Shown one piece after another: positions 45,465 through 53,670 of a stretch of 64,000 nucleotides of DNA. The DNA comes from Terriglobus roseus DSM 18391 (GTDB lineage Bacteria; Acidobacteriota; Terriglobia; Terriglobales; Acidobacteriaceae). Each line of letters opens with the position of its first letter. Positions within the stretch are counted from its first letter, which is position 1. A model generated the notes under the pieces. It saw only the letters and a list, made by a program, of their open reading frames with translations, did no database searches and was not told where the DNA came from. A program made the position numbers and the translations under genes. The stretch spans positions 4,340,001 through 4,404,000 of the forward strand of contig NC_018014.1 in assembly GCF_000265425.1 (NCBI RefSeq), written 5' to 3'.

Positions 45465-46754
45465 ATGAGTGCGAAAAAAGCAGCAGCCAAGTCAACTGAG
45501 ATCAAGAGCGCAAAGCAGCCGAAGCCGGTCCTGACCGAACGAGAAGCCGCGCGCAAAGTGAAGGAAAAAGCCGCGAAAAAGAAGGCCAGCATGAAGGCCG
45601 CTCGCGAGCAGCAGAAGACTGCGGCGGAAGAGCTCGAGCAGCGCCGGCTCGATAATCCCATGAGTTTTTGCGGGTGGCCTGCTACCGATGACGATGGCCT
45701 TACGATGCCTCCCTTCCCCGCGGATGCGATGCGTCTTGGCTTTCCTGTGAAGGTGATGGGGCGTAGCGATTTGAAGAGCAACGACACGCGTCGTTGGCAG
45801 CAAAACCCGCATCTACGGGTTTCGCTTGGGTATCTGTGCGAGATCTTTGGGTATCTGCGGCAGCATGACATCCGTATGTACCGGATGAGCAGTGACTTAG
45901 CGCCCTATTACACGCATCCGGATATGCCGCAGTTCCACAACATGGTTGAGGAATCGCGCGGGGATCTGGAACATATTGGCAAACTGGCGCGGGCGCAGGG
46001 GTTGCGGCTTAGTTTTCATCCTTCGCAGTACATTGTTTTGAATAGTGGGAACCCGGCTTTGACGAAGCGGTCTGTGGCGGACTTGGAATCGCAGGCTAAG
46101 ATGTTGGATTACATGGAGTTACCGCCGGAGGCGATCATGGTGATCCATGTGGGCGGTGCTTATGGGGATCGCAGGGCCGGGTGTGACAACTGGGTGAAAA
46201 CCTGGAAGACTTTGAGCGAGTCGGTGCGTCGGCGGATGGTTCTGGAAAATGATGACATCCGCTTTTCGGCGGCGGATGTCCTTTCGATTCATGAACGTAC
46301 GGGTGTGAAGTGTGTCTTCGACTACCAGCATCACTGGTGCATGAACCCCGAGGGATTGCCCCTGGTGCCTACGCTGGAGCGGTTCCTGAAGACGTGGCCG
46401 ACGGGTGTTCGTCCAAAGCTTCATTTCAGCTGTGCGCGCACGGAAATGCGCGAAATGAAACGTCTCAGTAGAAAAACGGGTTTGAAGGAGACGGTTCTGG
46501 TTCCGCCCATCTGGACGGGGCATGCCGACTTCAACAATCCCTTCGAGACGATCACGTTTCTGCGGAGCATTCAGCACCTGGAGACGGACATCATGCTGGA
46601 GAGCAAGGCGAAGGATCTGTCGCTGCTCCGGTTGCGGAAGGACATCGCCCGCTATGCTCCGGAGCTTGCGCCCCGGTATGCCATCAAGCTGGATCAGCCG
46701 GTGGAGGATGCCGGTGAGGTCGTGGAAGAAGAGATGGAAGAGAGCGCGGAATAA
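45465..46754 (+). CDS. uvsE: UV damage endonuclease UvsE/UVDE
   Basis: About 429 residues; ATG 45465 (a GTG three bases earlier is also possible). It nicks DNA 5' of UV photoproducts and some other lesions. The TIM-barrel core shows LRVSLGYLCEIFGYLRQHDI, MYRMSSDLAPYYTHPDMPQF, LSFHPSQYIVLNSG (metal-binding His), IMVIHVGGAYGDR, VLENDDIRFSAADVL, VFDYQHHWCMNPEG and PKLHFSCARTE. The first ~65 residues are an added Lys/Ala/Glu-rich, coiled-coil-like extension (EREAARKVKEKAAKKKASMK). Divergent from the ABC-F gene with an ~80-base shared promoter region. Confidence 0.92.
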   Translation: MSAKKAAAKSTEIKSAKQPKPVLTEREAARKVKEKAAKKKASMKAAREQQKTAAEELEQRRLDNPMSFCGWPATDDDGLTMPPFPADAMRLGFPVKVMGRSDLKSNDTRRWQQNPHLRVSLGYLCEIFGYLRQHDIRMYRMSSDLAPYYTHPDMPQFHNMVEESRGDLEHIGKLARAQGLRLSFHPSQYIVLNSGNPALTKRSVADLESQAKMLDYMELPPEAIMVIHVGGAYGDRRAGCDNWVKTWKTLSESVRRRMVLENDDIRFSAADVLSIHERTGVKCVFDYQHHWCMNPEGLPLVPTLERFLKTWPTGVRPKLHFSCARTEMREMKRLSRKTGLKETVLVPPIWTGHADFNNPFETITFLRSIQHLETDIMLESKAKDLSLLRLRKDIARYAPELAPRYAIKLDQPVEDAGEVVEEEMEESAE

Positions 46755-46839
46755 GCGCTGGTCTTAAGTATGAGTTCAGGTATGTACTGTCTGCTGATCT
46801 GACGTTCTGCAAGCGTTGACCTACTGGAGTTCCGCCCTC

Positions 46840-47379
46840 ATGAAGAAGTCGTCCATCGCGATCCTCTTTCTCCTGCTCGGCATGCTTTGTCTGCCGGTTT
46901 ATGGCTGGCTGTATCTGAACTACGGACATCCGCCGGTTGCCGTGGCCGATCCTTCATTCCCGATGGAGGCGCAGATCGTGCACAAGCCTCTGTCGCACCG
47001 CATCAGCAAAGAGATGCCGGCGGCTTCACCTGTACCGATCCATGAGGAGACGCTGACGGCTGGTGCGGGTGTGTACATGAAGCAGTGTGCGTTCTGCCAT
47101 GGCGTTCCGGGTGCGACCTCAAAGGTTGGCGAGCAGATGTTCCCGGATGCGCCGCAGCTTTGGGAGAAGCACCGTGGCGGCGCGGTGGTTGGGGTGTCGG
47201 ATGATCCGGTTGGTGCGACGTACTGGCGCGTGAAGAATGGCATCCGGCTTACGGGCATGCCTTCGTATGTGAAGGTGCTGAGCGATACGGAGATGTGGGA
47301 AGTAAGCAACCTGCTCTCGGTTGCGAACAAGCCGATGTCAGCGGATGTGCAGAAGATTCTGACGCAAACGGGCAACTAG
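46840..47379 (+). CDS. Monohaem cytochrome c
   Basis: 179 residues from ATG 46840. A membrane anchor or signal (SIAILFLLLGMLCLPVYGWL) precedes a class I cytochrome domain: VYMKQCAFCHGVPGATS (haem site) and IRLTGMPSYVKVLSDTEMWE with the axial Met. Length and motif spacing match the first domain of the nine-haem cytochrome at 17261, so both belong to one subfamily. Probably a periplasmic electron carrier facing the inner membrane. Transcribed with the following DUF4136 gene only if the 94-base gap is read through; it contains a small hairpin at 47412-47429. Confidence 0.88.
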   Translation: MKKSSIAILFLLLGMLCLPVYGWLYLNYGHPPVAVADPSFPMEAQIVHKPLSHRISKEMPAASPVPIHEETLTAGAGVYMKQCAFCHGVPGATSKVGEQMFPDAPQLWEKHRGGAVVGVSDDPVGATYWRVKNGIRLTGMPSYVKVLSDTEMWEVSNLLSVANKPMSADVQKILTQTGN

Positions 47380-47472
47380 ACGATCTGCTCAACTTTTGCT
47401 CACTGCGCGTACCGGCAGTCACCTGCCGGCGCTCCGGCTCGTCCAATAGGCAGGAACGAGAAGGAGTTCAAC

Positions 47473-48126
47473 ATGCGCACCATTCCTGGAACGATTGCAG
47501 TAGCTGCTCTGCTTGTAGCTGCGCCCGCTTTTTTCGCGGGCACGTGTCAGGCGCAGAGCGTCCACACGGATTATGACCATCATGCGGATTTCAGCCGCTA
47601 CCACACCTTCTGCGTCGATCGGGTGCATGCCGCCGATCCGCTATATGAGGGACGCCTGCGCGACTCGCTGGGTGTTTCGCTGACGCACCGCGGCCTGAAG
47701 CAGTCGGGACAGACGCTGCGGACACGCAACGATCCGGGCGCAGCGCCTGTGGAAGTGCAGAGCGGTTGCGACCTGGCTGTGCGTGCCATTGGCAGCGTGC
47801 GGAATCAGCAGGAGTACACGACGTTCTACAACGGCTTTGGTCCCGGCTGGGGCTATGGCGGATGGGGCGGCGGCTATGGCTTTGGCGGCGGATGGGGTGG
47901 GCCGTGGGGCGGCTTCGGTGGTGGCCCGGCGATCACGCGTGTAGAGCAGATCCCCGTCGGTACGCTGGTGGTCGACCTGTATGACACGCGGACGAAGAAA
48001 CTGGTCTTTCGCGGCATCTCGACCTCGAATGTGAGCAGCCATGCGAGTACGAATACGCGGCGGCTGAATATCTCGATCGACAAGATGTTCAAGAAGTTTC
48101 CGCCGAAGGACAAGGACAAAGGCTAG
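47473..48126 (+). CDS. DUF4136 secreted protein with glycine/tryptophan-rich insert
   Basis: 217 residues; GAGAAGGAG 9 bases before the ATG. Signal peptide TIAVAALLVAAPAFFAGTCQ then AQ. DUF4136 pattern: VHTDYDHHADFSRYHTFCVD and later PVGTLVVDLYDTRTKKLVFR, GISTSNVSSHASTNTRRLNI, IDKMFKKFPP. Between the halves sits a Gly/Trp/Tyr-rich run (PGWGYGGWGGGYGFGGGWGG) that looks flexible. Periplasmic or outer-membrane-associated; function of the family is unknown. No lipobox Cys at the cleavage site. A terminator follows. Confidence 0.88.
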   Translation: MRTIPGTIAVAALLVAAPAFFAGTCQAQSVHTDYDHHADFSRYHTFCVDRVHAADPLYEGRLRDSLGVSLTHRGLKQSGQTLRTRNDPGAAPVEVQSGCDLAVRAIGSVRNQQEYTTFYNGFGPGWGYGGWGGGYGFGGGWGGPWGGFGGGPAITRVEQIPVGTLVVDLYDTRTKKLVFRGISTSNVSSHASTNTRRLNISIDKMFKKFPPKDKDKG

Positions 48127-48146
48127 GCCAGCAGAGTTCATTTGAG

Positions 48147-48173
48147 AGAGCGCCCCATGTGGGCGCTCTTTCT
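48147..48173 (+). terminator. Terminator after the DUF4136 gene
   Basis: 9-bp stem AGAGCGCCC / GGGCGCTCT, loop CATGT, followed by TTTC; 20 bases after the stop codon. Confidence 0.8.
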
Positions 48174-48280
48174 GCGTTGCGGACAGGTTTGGGAAGCAAA
48201 GTGGTGCGATTCAAGCGCAATGCTCGATACCGCACAACTCGCGCGGTCGCGGGGGACTCCCACTGAGCTGAGGTAATCCT

Positions 48281-48865
48281 GTGAAAACAATTTTGAAGGT
48301 GTGGATGCCGGTCGCGGCTGCACTTGTACTGTTTTTCGGCACTGCGCCGGCTGCACCTGCCCAGATCTCTTTCGGAGTGAACATTGGCGGCGGACCACCG
48401 CAGTGTCCATACGGTTATTACGACTATGCGCCGTATAACTGCTCGCCTTACGGGTACTACGGACAGGATTGGTTCAACAATGGCGCGTTCTACGGCGCGG
48501 GTCCGTGGTTCCGTGGTCCTGCGGGCTTTCGCGGCTCGGTGAATCGTCACTACGACCCACACTTCGGCTATCGCGGAGGGTTCCCGGGCCGCGGTGCGCC
48601 TGGCTACTATCGCGGCGGTGAGATCCATGGCTTCGCGGGTAATCAGTACCGTACCGGCAGCGGGGCCTATCGCGGCGGTGGACGGCCCGGTGGTGGCTTC
48701 CAGGGTGGCGGACGTCCTGGTGGCTTCCAAGGTGGTGGACGCCCCGGTGGTGGTGGATTCCAGGGTGGTCGTCCCGGTGGCGGTGGTTTCCAGGGCGGTG
48801 GTCGTCCCGATGGTGGCGGCGGTCGTCCTGGTGGCGGTGGACACGACGGCGGCGGTCGTCGCTAG
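48281..48865 (+). CDS. Secreted glycine/arginine-rich repeat protein
   Basis: 194 residues, ATG 48281. Signal peptide MKTILKVWMPVAAALVLFFG, cleavage after APAQ. The mature N-terminus is aromatic and Cys-containing (PPQCPYGYYDYAPYNCSPYG), then a Gly/Arg/Tyr stretch, and the last ~65 residues are degenerate tandem repeats of the type GGGRPGGGFQGG. Such repeats are typical of extracellular or cell-surface low-complexity proteins. No enzyme motif. The two Cys in the N-terminal loop could form a disulphide. The following hairpin marks the transcript end. Confidence 0.75.
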   Translation: MKTILKVWMPVAAALVLFFGTAPAAPAQISFGVNIGGGPPQCPYGYYDYAPYNCSPYGYYGQDWFNNGAFYGAGPWFRGPAGFRGSVNRHYDPHFGYRGGFPGRGAPGYYRGGEIHGFAGNQYRTGSGAYRGGGRPGGGFQGGGRPGGFQGGGRPGGGGFQGGRPGGGGFQGGGRPDGGGGRPGGGGHDGGGRR

Positions 48866-48882
48866 GATCGCCTGATGCAAAC

Positions 48883-48913
48883 GGAACGCCCACCCGATGG
48901 TGGGCGTTCCTGT
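48883..48913 (+). terminator. Terminator after the glycine-rich protein gene
   Basis: Perfect 12-bp stem GGAACGCCCACC / GGTGGGCGTTCC with a CGAT loop, then TGTT; 17 bases after the stop codon. Confidence 0.8.
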
Positions 48914-48967
48914 TGGTGCGAACTTATAATTCCGGCAGTTAGCAAACTATGTGAGTGGGGTGGGACT

Positions 48968-49519
48968 GTGCGGACACGGATGATGCTGTTGTTGCTTTGC
49001 TCGAGCCTGGCGGCGTATGCCGGGACGGCCAAGGAAGTTTATAAGTACCCGCTGAAGACGATCGATGGCGAGAAGACTTCGCTGGCGCCTTATAAGGGTA
49101 AGGTCCTGATGGTCGTGAATGTGGCGAGTGCGTGCGGCTACACGCCGCAGTATGCTGCGCTGGAATCGGTCTATGAGAAGTACAAGGACAAGGGTCTGGT
49201 GATTGTCGGCGTGCCGGCGAATAACTTCGGCGGGCAGGAGTCGGGTACCGAGGCGGAGATCAAGACCTTCTGCAATCGGAAGTATCACGTGACGTTTCCG
49301 ATGATGTCGAAGGTATCGGTGCTGGGTGCGGACAAGACGCCGCTGTACCAGTACCTGACGGACAAGACGACGGATCCTAACTTTAGCGGTGAGATCAAGT
49401 GGAACTTCACCAAGTTCCTGATTGGCCGGGATGGTCAGCCGGTGAACCGGTTTGAGCCGGCGACCAAGCCGGATTCGCCGGAGGTAATTGCGGCGATTGA
49501 GGGTGCGTTGAAGAAGTAA
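48968..49519 (+). CDS. Glutathione peroxidase family protein, exported
   Basis: 183 residues from GTG 48968 (GGGGTGGG just upstream); an ATG at 48980 is also possible. A signal-like N-terminus (MMLLLLCSSLAAYAG) precedes the thioredoxin-fold peroxidase. Catalytic set: Cys56 in NVASACGYTPQY, Gln90 in NNFGGQES and Trp145/Asn146 in IKWNFTKFLIG; a second Cys at 102 (KTFCNRKYH) fits the resolving Cys of thioredoxin-dependent members. The usual CNQFGGQEP block is changed to ANNFGGQES. It likely removes peroxides in the periplasm using a thioredoxin-like donor. Confidence 0.87.
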   Translation: MRTRMMLLLLCSSLAAYAGTAKEVYKYPLKTIDGEKTSLAPYKGKVLMVVNVASACGYTPQYAALESVYEKYKDKGLVIVGVPANNFGGQESGTEAEIKTFCNRKYHVTFPMMSKVSVLGADKTPLYQYLTDKTTDPNFSGEIKWNFTKFLIGRDGQPVNRFEPATKPDSPEVIAAIEGALKK

Positions 49520-49542
49520 GTATGCTGGGTCTCAAGGTCGCG

Positions 49543-49795
49543 GCTTCAGCCGCTGAGGGACGTTTGGGATTGCCAAGCAGACCTCAGGGGCTGAAGCCCC
49601 TTTCATTTTTGGGGGCTGGTGCGGCACGGCTGAAAGCCGTGCCCTTACGATTCGTGCCTTCCTCCGCATCTTTCGAGCGATGTTATAGGTTGGGCTTTCA
49701 GCCCTCTGGGGCTTGGGCGATGGCGTACCCAGGCCTTCGGCCTGGGCTAAGATGGGTCGCGCCTTTGGCGCTCATTGCTGCGGAGCGGCATGTTT
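49543..49795. repeat. Mosaic of short palindromes, copy 1
   Basis: A run of small hairpins, most built on a GGCTGAAGCC-like core: GGGGCTGAAGCCCC, GGCACGGCTGAAAGCCGTGCC-type, GGGCTTTCAGCCC, CCCAGGCCTTCGGCCTGGG and GCGCCTTTGGCGC. It does not encode protein. Related to the three elements at 49848, 52386 and 53415, but with a different set and order of hairpins. Confidence 0.7.
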
Positions 49796-49847
49796 AGCAG
49801 TGCCATCGATCTGGCCAACAGGAACAGGCTTCAGCTGATGAGGGCAA

Positions 49848-49983
49848 ATCCCTCAGGGGCTGAAGCCCGGTTTTCTTTGGGAGGTAGATGGCATGGCTGA
49901 AGCCATGTCCCTCCGAAAGAGGTTCGCGCTTTGCGCGAATAACCCACCCTTTCGCGATAGTGCCGCGAAAGAATGGGGCACCC
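49848..49983. repeat. Palindromic mosaic element, copy 2
   Basis: Begins ATCCCTCAGGGGCTGAAGCC, then GGCATGGCTGAAGCCATG, a TTCGCGCTTTGCGCGAA hairpin, a CTTTCGCG/CGCGAAAG hairpin and ends GGGGCACCC. Same order of modules as the copies at 52386 and 53415. Its right end lies at the start of the Ohr remnant. Confidence 0.75.
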
Positions 49984-50004
49984 GTTTCGTGCCCACGTTG
50001 GGCG

Positions 50005-50271
50005 GACTGTAAACGGTTCTTCATCGGCGCGATGCAGCTCATTGCGGGTCCGCAGAAGATTGTGCTGAAGGATGTGTCAATCGACTCATCCGTTAGCTTT
50101 GGGCCGGTGGCCGATGGTGGCAAGGGCTTCGGCATTGGCGTGGACATGGTCATTCATCTGCCCGGTCTTGAGCGGGAGCAGGCTGAGAAGCTGGTGCATG
50201 ATGCGCACGAGGTTTGTCCGTACTCGAACGCTACGCGCGGGAATATTGATGTGAATCTTTCGGTGGCTTGA
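50005..50271 (+). pseudogene. Ohr/OsmC organic-hydroperoxide-resistance gene, 5'-truncated
   Basis: The readable part is the second half of an Ohr protein: FFIGAMQLIAGPQKIVLKDV, SIDSSVSFGPVADGGKGFGI, VIHLPGLEREQAEKLVHDAH, and the hallmark EVCPYSNATRGNIDVNLSV containing the resolving Cys. The first half, with the peroxidatic Cys and Arg, is missing; homology starts around 50005, right where the palindrome mosaic ends. An ATG at 50032 could express an 80-residue stub that would lack the active site. No OhrR regulator is adjacent. Confidence 0.78.
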
Positions 50272-50452
50272 AGGTCCGCTCGCAGGACAGTAACAGGCGC
50301 CGACGGGCGTCTGTTACTGTCCTCACTTCTCCCGCGTTTTACGGCGGCCTCGAACGCGCATCGGTGTCAAGGCGTCTCTACTCACGGTGAGTCACCAGTG
50401 AATTGCGCTTGCAACTTTTGCCGCTGAAAATGTTCTATAAATAGTTCACCTC

Positions 50453-51349
50453 ATGGCAAATACTTCCGACCCATCGCTCTTGCTGCAGCAGCTTTTCCGG
50501 GACGACCTAAACCAGAAGTTCAAAGCTCTGATTGAAACGAAGCATTTATATCAGCGGGTAAAGCTCGAAACCGATCGATCTCAGGTTCCGCACGACAAGA
50601 ACTCGCTTTGGGCCGAATCAGGCGTACTAGACCGTTTCGACGCTTACATCTCCCGCCCTTTTCAATTGCTCCGATCAGACGAGGACGTGGACGTGAACGC
50701 GCGACAACCGTTCATTGTGCTGCGAAACATGAAGCTATTCTGCCCAAGTTGCAAATGCAGAGAGGCATTTGCGGAGATATACCATCAGGACATTACTCGG
50801 TCTCATAACCCTTTCGCCGAAGTGACGGTTAAGCTTCAAGCGCCACTTTCCGATTCACTGCAAATCTTTTGTATCGCTTATCAATGTCAGATATGCAAGG
50901 GCGACCCGATCACCTTTATCATTCGGCGAACGAAGACACACCTCTCCATTGATGGCCGGTCTCCGATTGAGGGAATTGCAGTGGCAAAGTACATTCCGGA
51001 AGAAGAACGAGGCTACATGGAAGCCAGCATACTCTCGCACCAATGCGGAATGACTCTAGCTGCGATTCTATACCTGCGGGTCTTTATCGAGCAGTTTGCC
51101 CGTCGCGTGACCAGACTTGAAGGCCGCACGACAGGGGACGAGTTACTCGACGCTTATTCTGCCCTTTTAGTTGAAACGCATCGGGCAGCCATGCCGTCTC
51201 TGAAGAGCTGCTATGACCGGCTTAGCGTCGCAATACACGGTGGAGTCGATGACTTGGAGATGTATCAGGATGTGAGCAATCTCGTGAATAAGCACTTTGA
51301 TCTCCGACGGGCCCTGGGGACTACGCTTCCGGTCGGCCCTAAATCTTGA
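50453..51349 (+). CDS. Unknown protein with a split CxxC zinc-ribbon
   Basis: 298 residues, cytoplasmic. Helical N-terminus (SLLLQQLFRDDLNQKFKALI), then a domain with two Cys pairs, FCPSCKC (residues ~97-102) and YQCQICKG (~144-151), spaced as in a zinc ribbon with a long insertion. The C-terminal third is helical (SILSHQCGMTLAAILYLRVF, IEQFARRVTRLE, SLKSCYDRLSVAIHGGVDDL), which recalls the helical end of DUF4145-like accessory proteins. Codon use is less GC-rich than its neighbours, so it may be acquired. No function recognised. The 216 bases after it hold no gene. Confidence 0.68.
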   Translation: MANTSDPSLLLQQLFRDDLNQKFKALIETKHLYQRVKLETDRSQVPHDKNSLWAESGVLDRFDAYISRPFQLLRSDEDVDVNARQPFIVLRNMKLFCPSCKCREAFAEIYHQDITRSHNPFAEVTVKLQAPLSDSLQIFCIAYQCQICKGDPITFIIRRTKTHLSIDGRSPIEGIAVAKYIPEEERGYMEASILSHQCGMTLAAILYLRVFIEQFARRVTRLEGRTTGDELLDAYSALLVETHRAAMPSLKSCYDRLSVAIHGGVDDLEMYQDVSNLVNKHFDLRRALGTTLPVGPKS

Positions 51350-51565
51350 GAGCCCTTTCGGCGTCTTACTGCTACATGGCCAAGCTATGACGCGTTGTTC
51401 CATTACAAAGCATTGACGTTTGGAAGTAGTCCTACCATTAGCACTCATGACTCTTGGCCCTAGTCGCACCATAGATACCTAACTACTGTTCGTGACTGCC
51501 GGACGATAATAATAAGGGTCGACAAACGGTCGGCGAATGCTGGGTGTAGATACCTTTGAAGCGGT

Positions 51566-52336
51566 ATGCTGTTCGTCATGAAGAGAGTGGTTGCTGCTGT
51601 CGTGTTGAGTCTTTCGCTTGTTGCGTCCACCGTGTCTGCGCAGGCAGTCAATACGCTTACCCAAAAGGAGAAAACCGAGGGTTGGCGGCTGTTGTTTGAT
51701 GGCAAGACGACGGATGGGTGGCGGAGTGCCCGGGGTGGTGGCTTTCCTTCGACGGGGTGGGCGGTGCAGGATGGCACGCTGACCGTGACGGAGACGGGTG
51801 GCGAGGAGGCGGGCAATGGTGGCGATATTGTTACGACGCGCACCTATGAGAACTTTGAGCTGCAGGTCGACTTCAAGACTTCGCCGGGTGCTAACTCCGG
51901 GATTATGTACTTTGTGGACCTGGACCTGATGCCGTGGCATAACGGGCATGGGTCGCCGATTGGGTTTGAGTACCAGGTGCTGGATGATGCGCTGCATCCG
52001 GATGCGAAGCGCGGCAAGGATGGCGACCGGACGGTGGCGTCACTCTATGACATGATTCCGGCGGCGAAGGATAAGCCGATCAAGCCTGTAGGCGAGTGGA
52101 ATACGGCGCGCATTGTGGTGCGTGGGCAGCATGGCGAGCACTGGCTGAATGGTGTGAAGGTGCTGGAGTATGACCTGGATTCGCCGGAGTTTCAGGCGAT
52201 TCTGGCAGGGAGTAAGTACAAGGTGTTTCCTAGTTATGGGCATGGCGGGAAGGGCTACATCCTGCTGCAGGACCATGGGTTTCCGGTGTGGTTTCGGAAT
52301 GTGAAGGTTCGGGAGTTGGCGGGTAGCGGGCGGTAG
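51566..52336 (+). CDS. DUF1080 (3-keto-disaccharide hydrolase-like) protein, copy A
   Basis: 256 residues with signal peptide (AAVVLSLSLVASTVSAQ); ATG 51566, with a second ATG at 51578. One DUF1080 domain of the concanavalin-like sandwich fold: GWRLLFDGKTTDGWRSARGG, GWAVQDGTLTVTETGG, DIVTTRTYENFELQVDFKTS, GANSGIMYFVDLD and the closing YILLQDHGFPVWFRNVKVRE. Members include enzymes cleaving 3-keto-glycosides outside the cytoplasm. Copy B at 52597 is a close tandem duplicate, and both are followed by the same palindromic element. Confidence 0.9.
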   Translation: MLFVMKRVVAAVVLSLSLVASTVSAQAVNTLTQKEKTEGWRLLFDGKTTDGWRSARGGGFPSTGWAVQDGTLTVTETGGEEAGNGGDIVTTRTYENFELQVDFKTSPGANSGIMYFVDLDLMPWHNGHGSPIGFEYQVLDDALHPDAKRGKDGDRTVASLYDMIPAAKDKPIKPVGEWNTARIVVRGQHGEHWLNGVKVLEYDLDSPEFQAILAGSKYKVFPSYGHGGKGYILLQDHGFPVWFRNVKVRELAGSGR

Positions 52337-52385
52337 ATCCCACCCGTTCTAAGGTCTTCGCTGGGTGCGTGCCGGCTGATAAGAA

Positions 52386-52580
52386 ATCCCTCAGCGGCTG
52401 AAGCCGGTTTTGTTTTGGGTTTGTAATGGCATGGCTGAAGCCATGCCCCTCCGAAAGAAGTCGCGCTTCCGCGCGATACCCACCTTAGCTGCGCGAAGGT
52501 GGGGCACCCAGTCGGCTTCCCCGCTTGTTTTATCGGTAGCTGAAGAACCCACGTCTCACGTGCGAGACGTGGGGCACCCG
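52386..52580. repeat. Palindromic mosaic element, copy 3
   Basis: Modules in order: ATCCCTCAGCGGCTGAAGCC, GGCATGGCTGAAGCCATGCC, a TCGCGC...GCGCGA hairpin, CCCACCTTAGCTGCGCGAAG with GGTGGGGCACCC, and CCCACGTCTCACGTGCGAGA with CGTGGGGCACCC. Almost identical to the element at 53415 over most of its length. Confidence 0.8.
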
Positions 52581-52596
52581 GTTGCATTTTGGGGCT

Positions 52597-53367
52597 ATGC
52601 TGTTTGGCATGAAGAGAGCGCTTGCTGCCGTTGTGTTGAGTCTTTCGCTTGCTGCGTCTGCTGTGTCTGCGCAGATGGTGAACACGCTTACGCCGAAGGA
52701 GAAAGCCGACGGGTGGCAGCTGCTGTTTGATGGCAAGACGACCGATGGGTGGCGGAGTGCCCGCGGTGGTGGCTTTCCTGCGACGGGATGGGCGGTGCGG
52801 GATGGCGCGCTGACCGTGACGGAGGCGGGCGGTGAGGAGGCGGGCAATGGTGGCGACATTGTGTCGACGCGCACCTATGGGGATTTTGAGCTGTCGGTGG
52901 ACTTCAAGCTTTCACCGGGTGCGAACTCCGGGATCAAGTACTTTGTGGACCTGGATATGACGCCGGGCCACGAGGGCCATGGGTCGGCCATTGGGTTTGA
53001 GTACCAGGTGCTGGACGATGCGGTGCATCCGGATGCGAAGAAGGGCAAGGATGGCGACCGGACGGTGGCGTCACTCTATGACATGATTCCGGCGGCGAAG
53101 GATAAGCCGATCAAGCCCATCGGTGAGTGGAATACCGCTCGTATTGTGGTGCGCGGGAAGCATGGCGAGCACTGGCTGAATGGTGTGAAGGTGCTGGAGT
53201 ACGACCGCGATTCGCCTGCGTTTAGGGAGGTTGTGGCGGCGAGTAAGTTCAGTGGCTATCCGGGGTTTGGTGCGAAGGATAGCGGGTACCTGCTGCTGCA
53301 GGATCATGGGTTTCCGGTTTCGTTTCGGAATTTGAAGATTCGGGAGTTGGGTGGGGGTGCGAGGTAG
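52597..53367 (+). CDS. DUF1080 protein, copy B (tandem duplicate)
   Basis: 256 residues from ATG 52597 (GGGGC just upstream). Same domain and signal peptide as copy A: AAVVLSLSLAASAVSAQ, GWQLLFDGKTTDGWRSARGG, DIVSTRTYGDFELSVDFKLS, GANSGIKYFVDLD and YLLLQDHGFPVSFRNLKIRE. Most changes from copy A are in the region HEGHGSAIGF and the last third (PAFREVVAASKFSGYPGFGA). Both copies look intact. The pair probably has related but diverging substrates, secreted for glycoside breakdown. Confidence 0.9.
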   Translation: MLFGMKRALAAVVLSLSLAASAVSAQMVNTLTPKEKADGWQLLFDGKTTDGWRSARGGGFPATGWAVRDGALTVTEAGGEEAGNGGDIVSTRTYGDFELSVDFKLSPGANSGIKYFVDLDMTPGHEGHGSAIGFEYQVLDDAVHPDAKKGKDGDRTVASLYDMIPAAKDKPIKPIGEWNTARIVVRGKHGEHWLNGVKVLEYDRDSPAFREVVAASKFSGYPGFGAKDSGYLLLQDHGFPVSFRNLKIRELGGGAR

Positions 53368-53414
53368 GTCGCACGTTTGAGGCTCTCCGCTGGGTGCGTG
53401 CCGGCGGATCAGAG

Positions 53415-53610
53415 ATCCCTCAGCGGCTGAAGCCGGTTTTGTTTTGGGTTTGTAATGGCATGGCTGAAGCCATGCCCCTCCGAAAAAGGTCGCGCTTTCG
53501 CGCGATGCCCACCTGAGCTGCGCGAAGGTGGGGCACCCGGTTTTGTGGCTTCCCGCTTGTTTCTACGAAGCTAAAATACCCACGTCTCAGGTGCGAGACG
53601 TGGGGCACCC
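53415..53610. repeat. Palindromic mosaic element, copy 4
   Basis: Same module order as copy 3, with small changes (AAAAAGGTCGCGCTTTCGCG; CCCACCTGAGCTGCGCGAAG; CCCACGTCTCAGGTGCGAGA). Follows DUF1080 copy B at the same distance as copy 3 follows copy A. Confidence 0.8.
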
Positions 53611-53670
53611 GGATTTGTGCGCTTCCTGTATGAGTTGTCAGGAAAGACAGAACTGGGCCTGGTTGCTGGG

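Noticed and set aside
48660..48862. Short repeats that could be a CRISPR or satellite array
   Set aside because: They are in frame and encode the GGGRPGGGFQ repeats of a secreted protein; there are no unique spacers of constant length.
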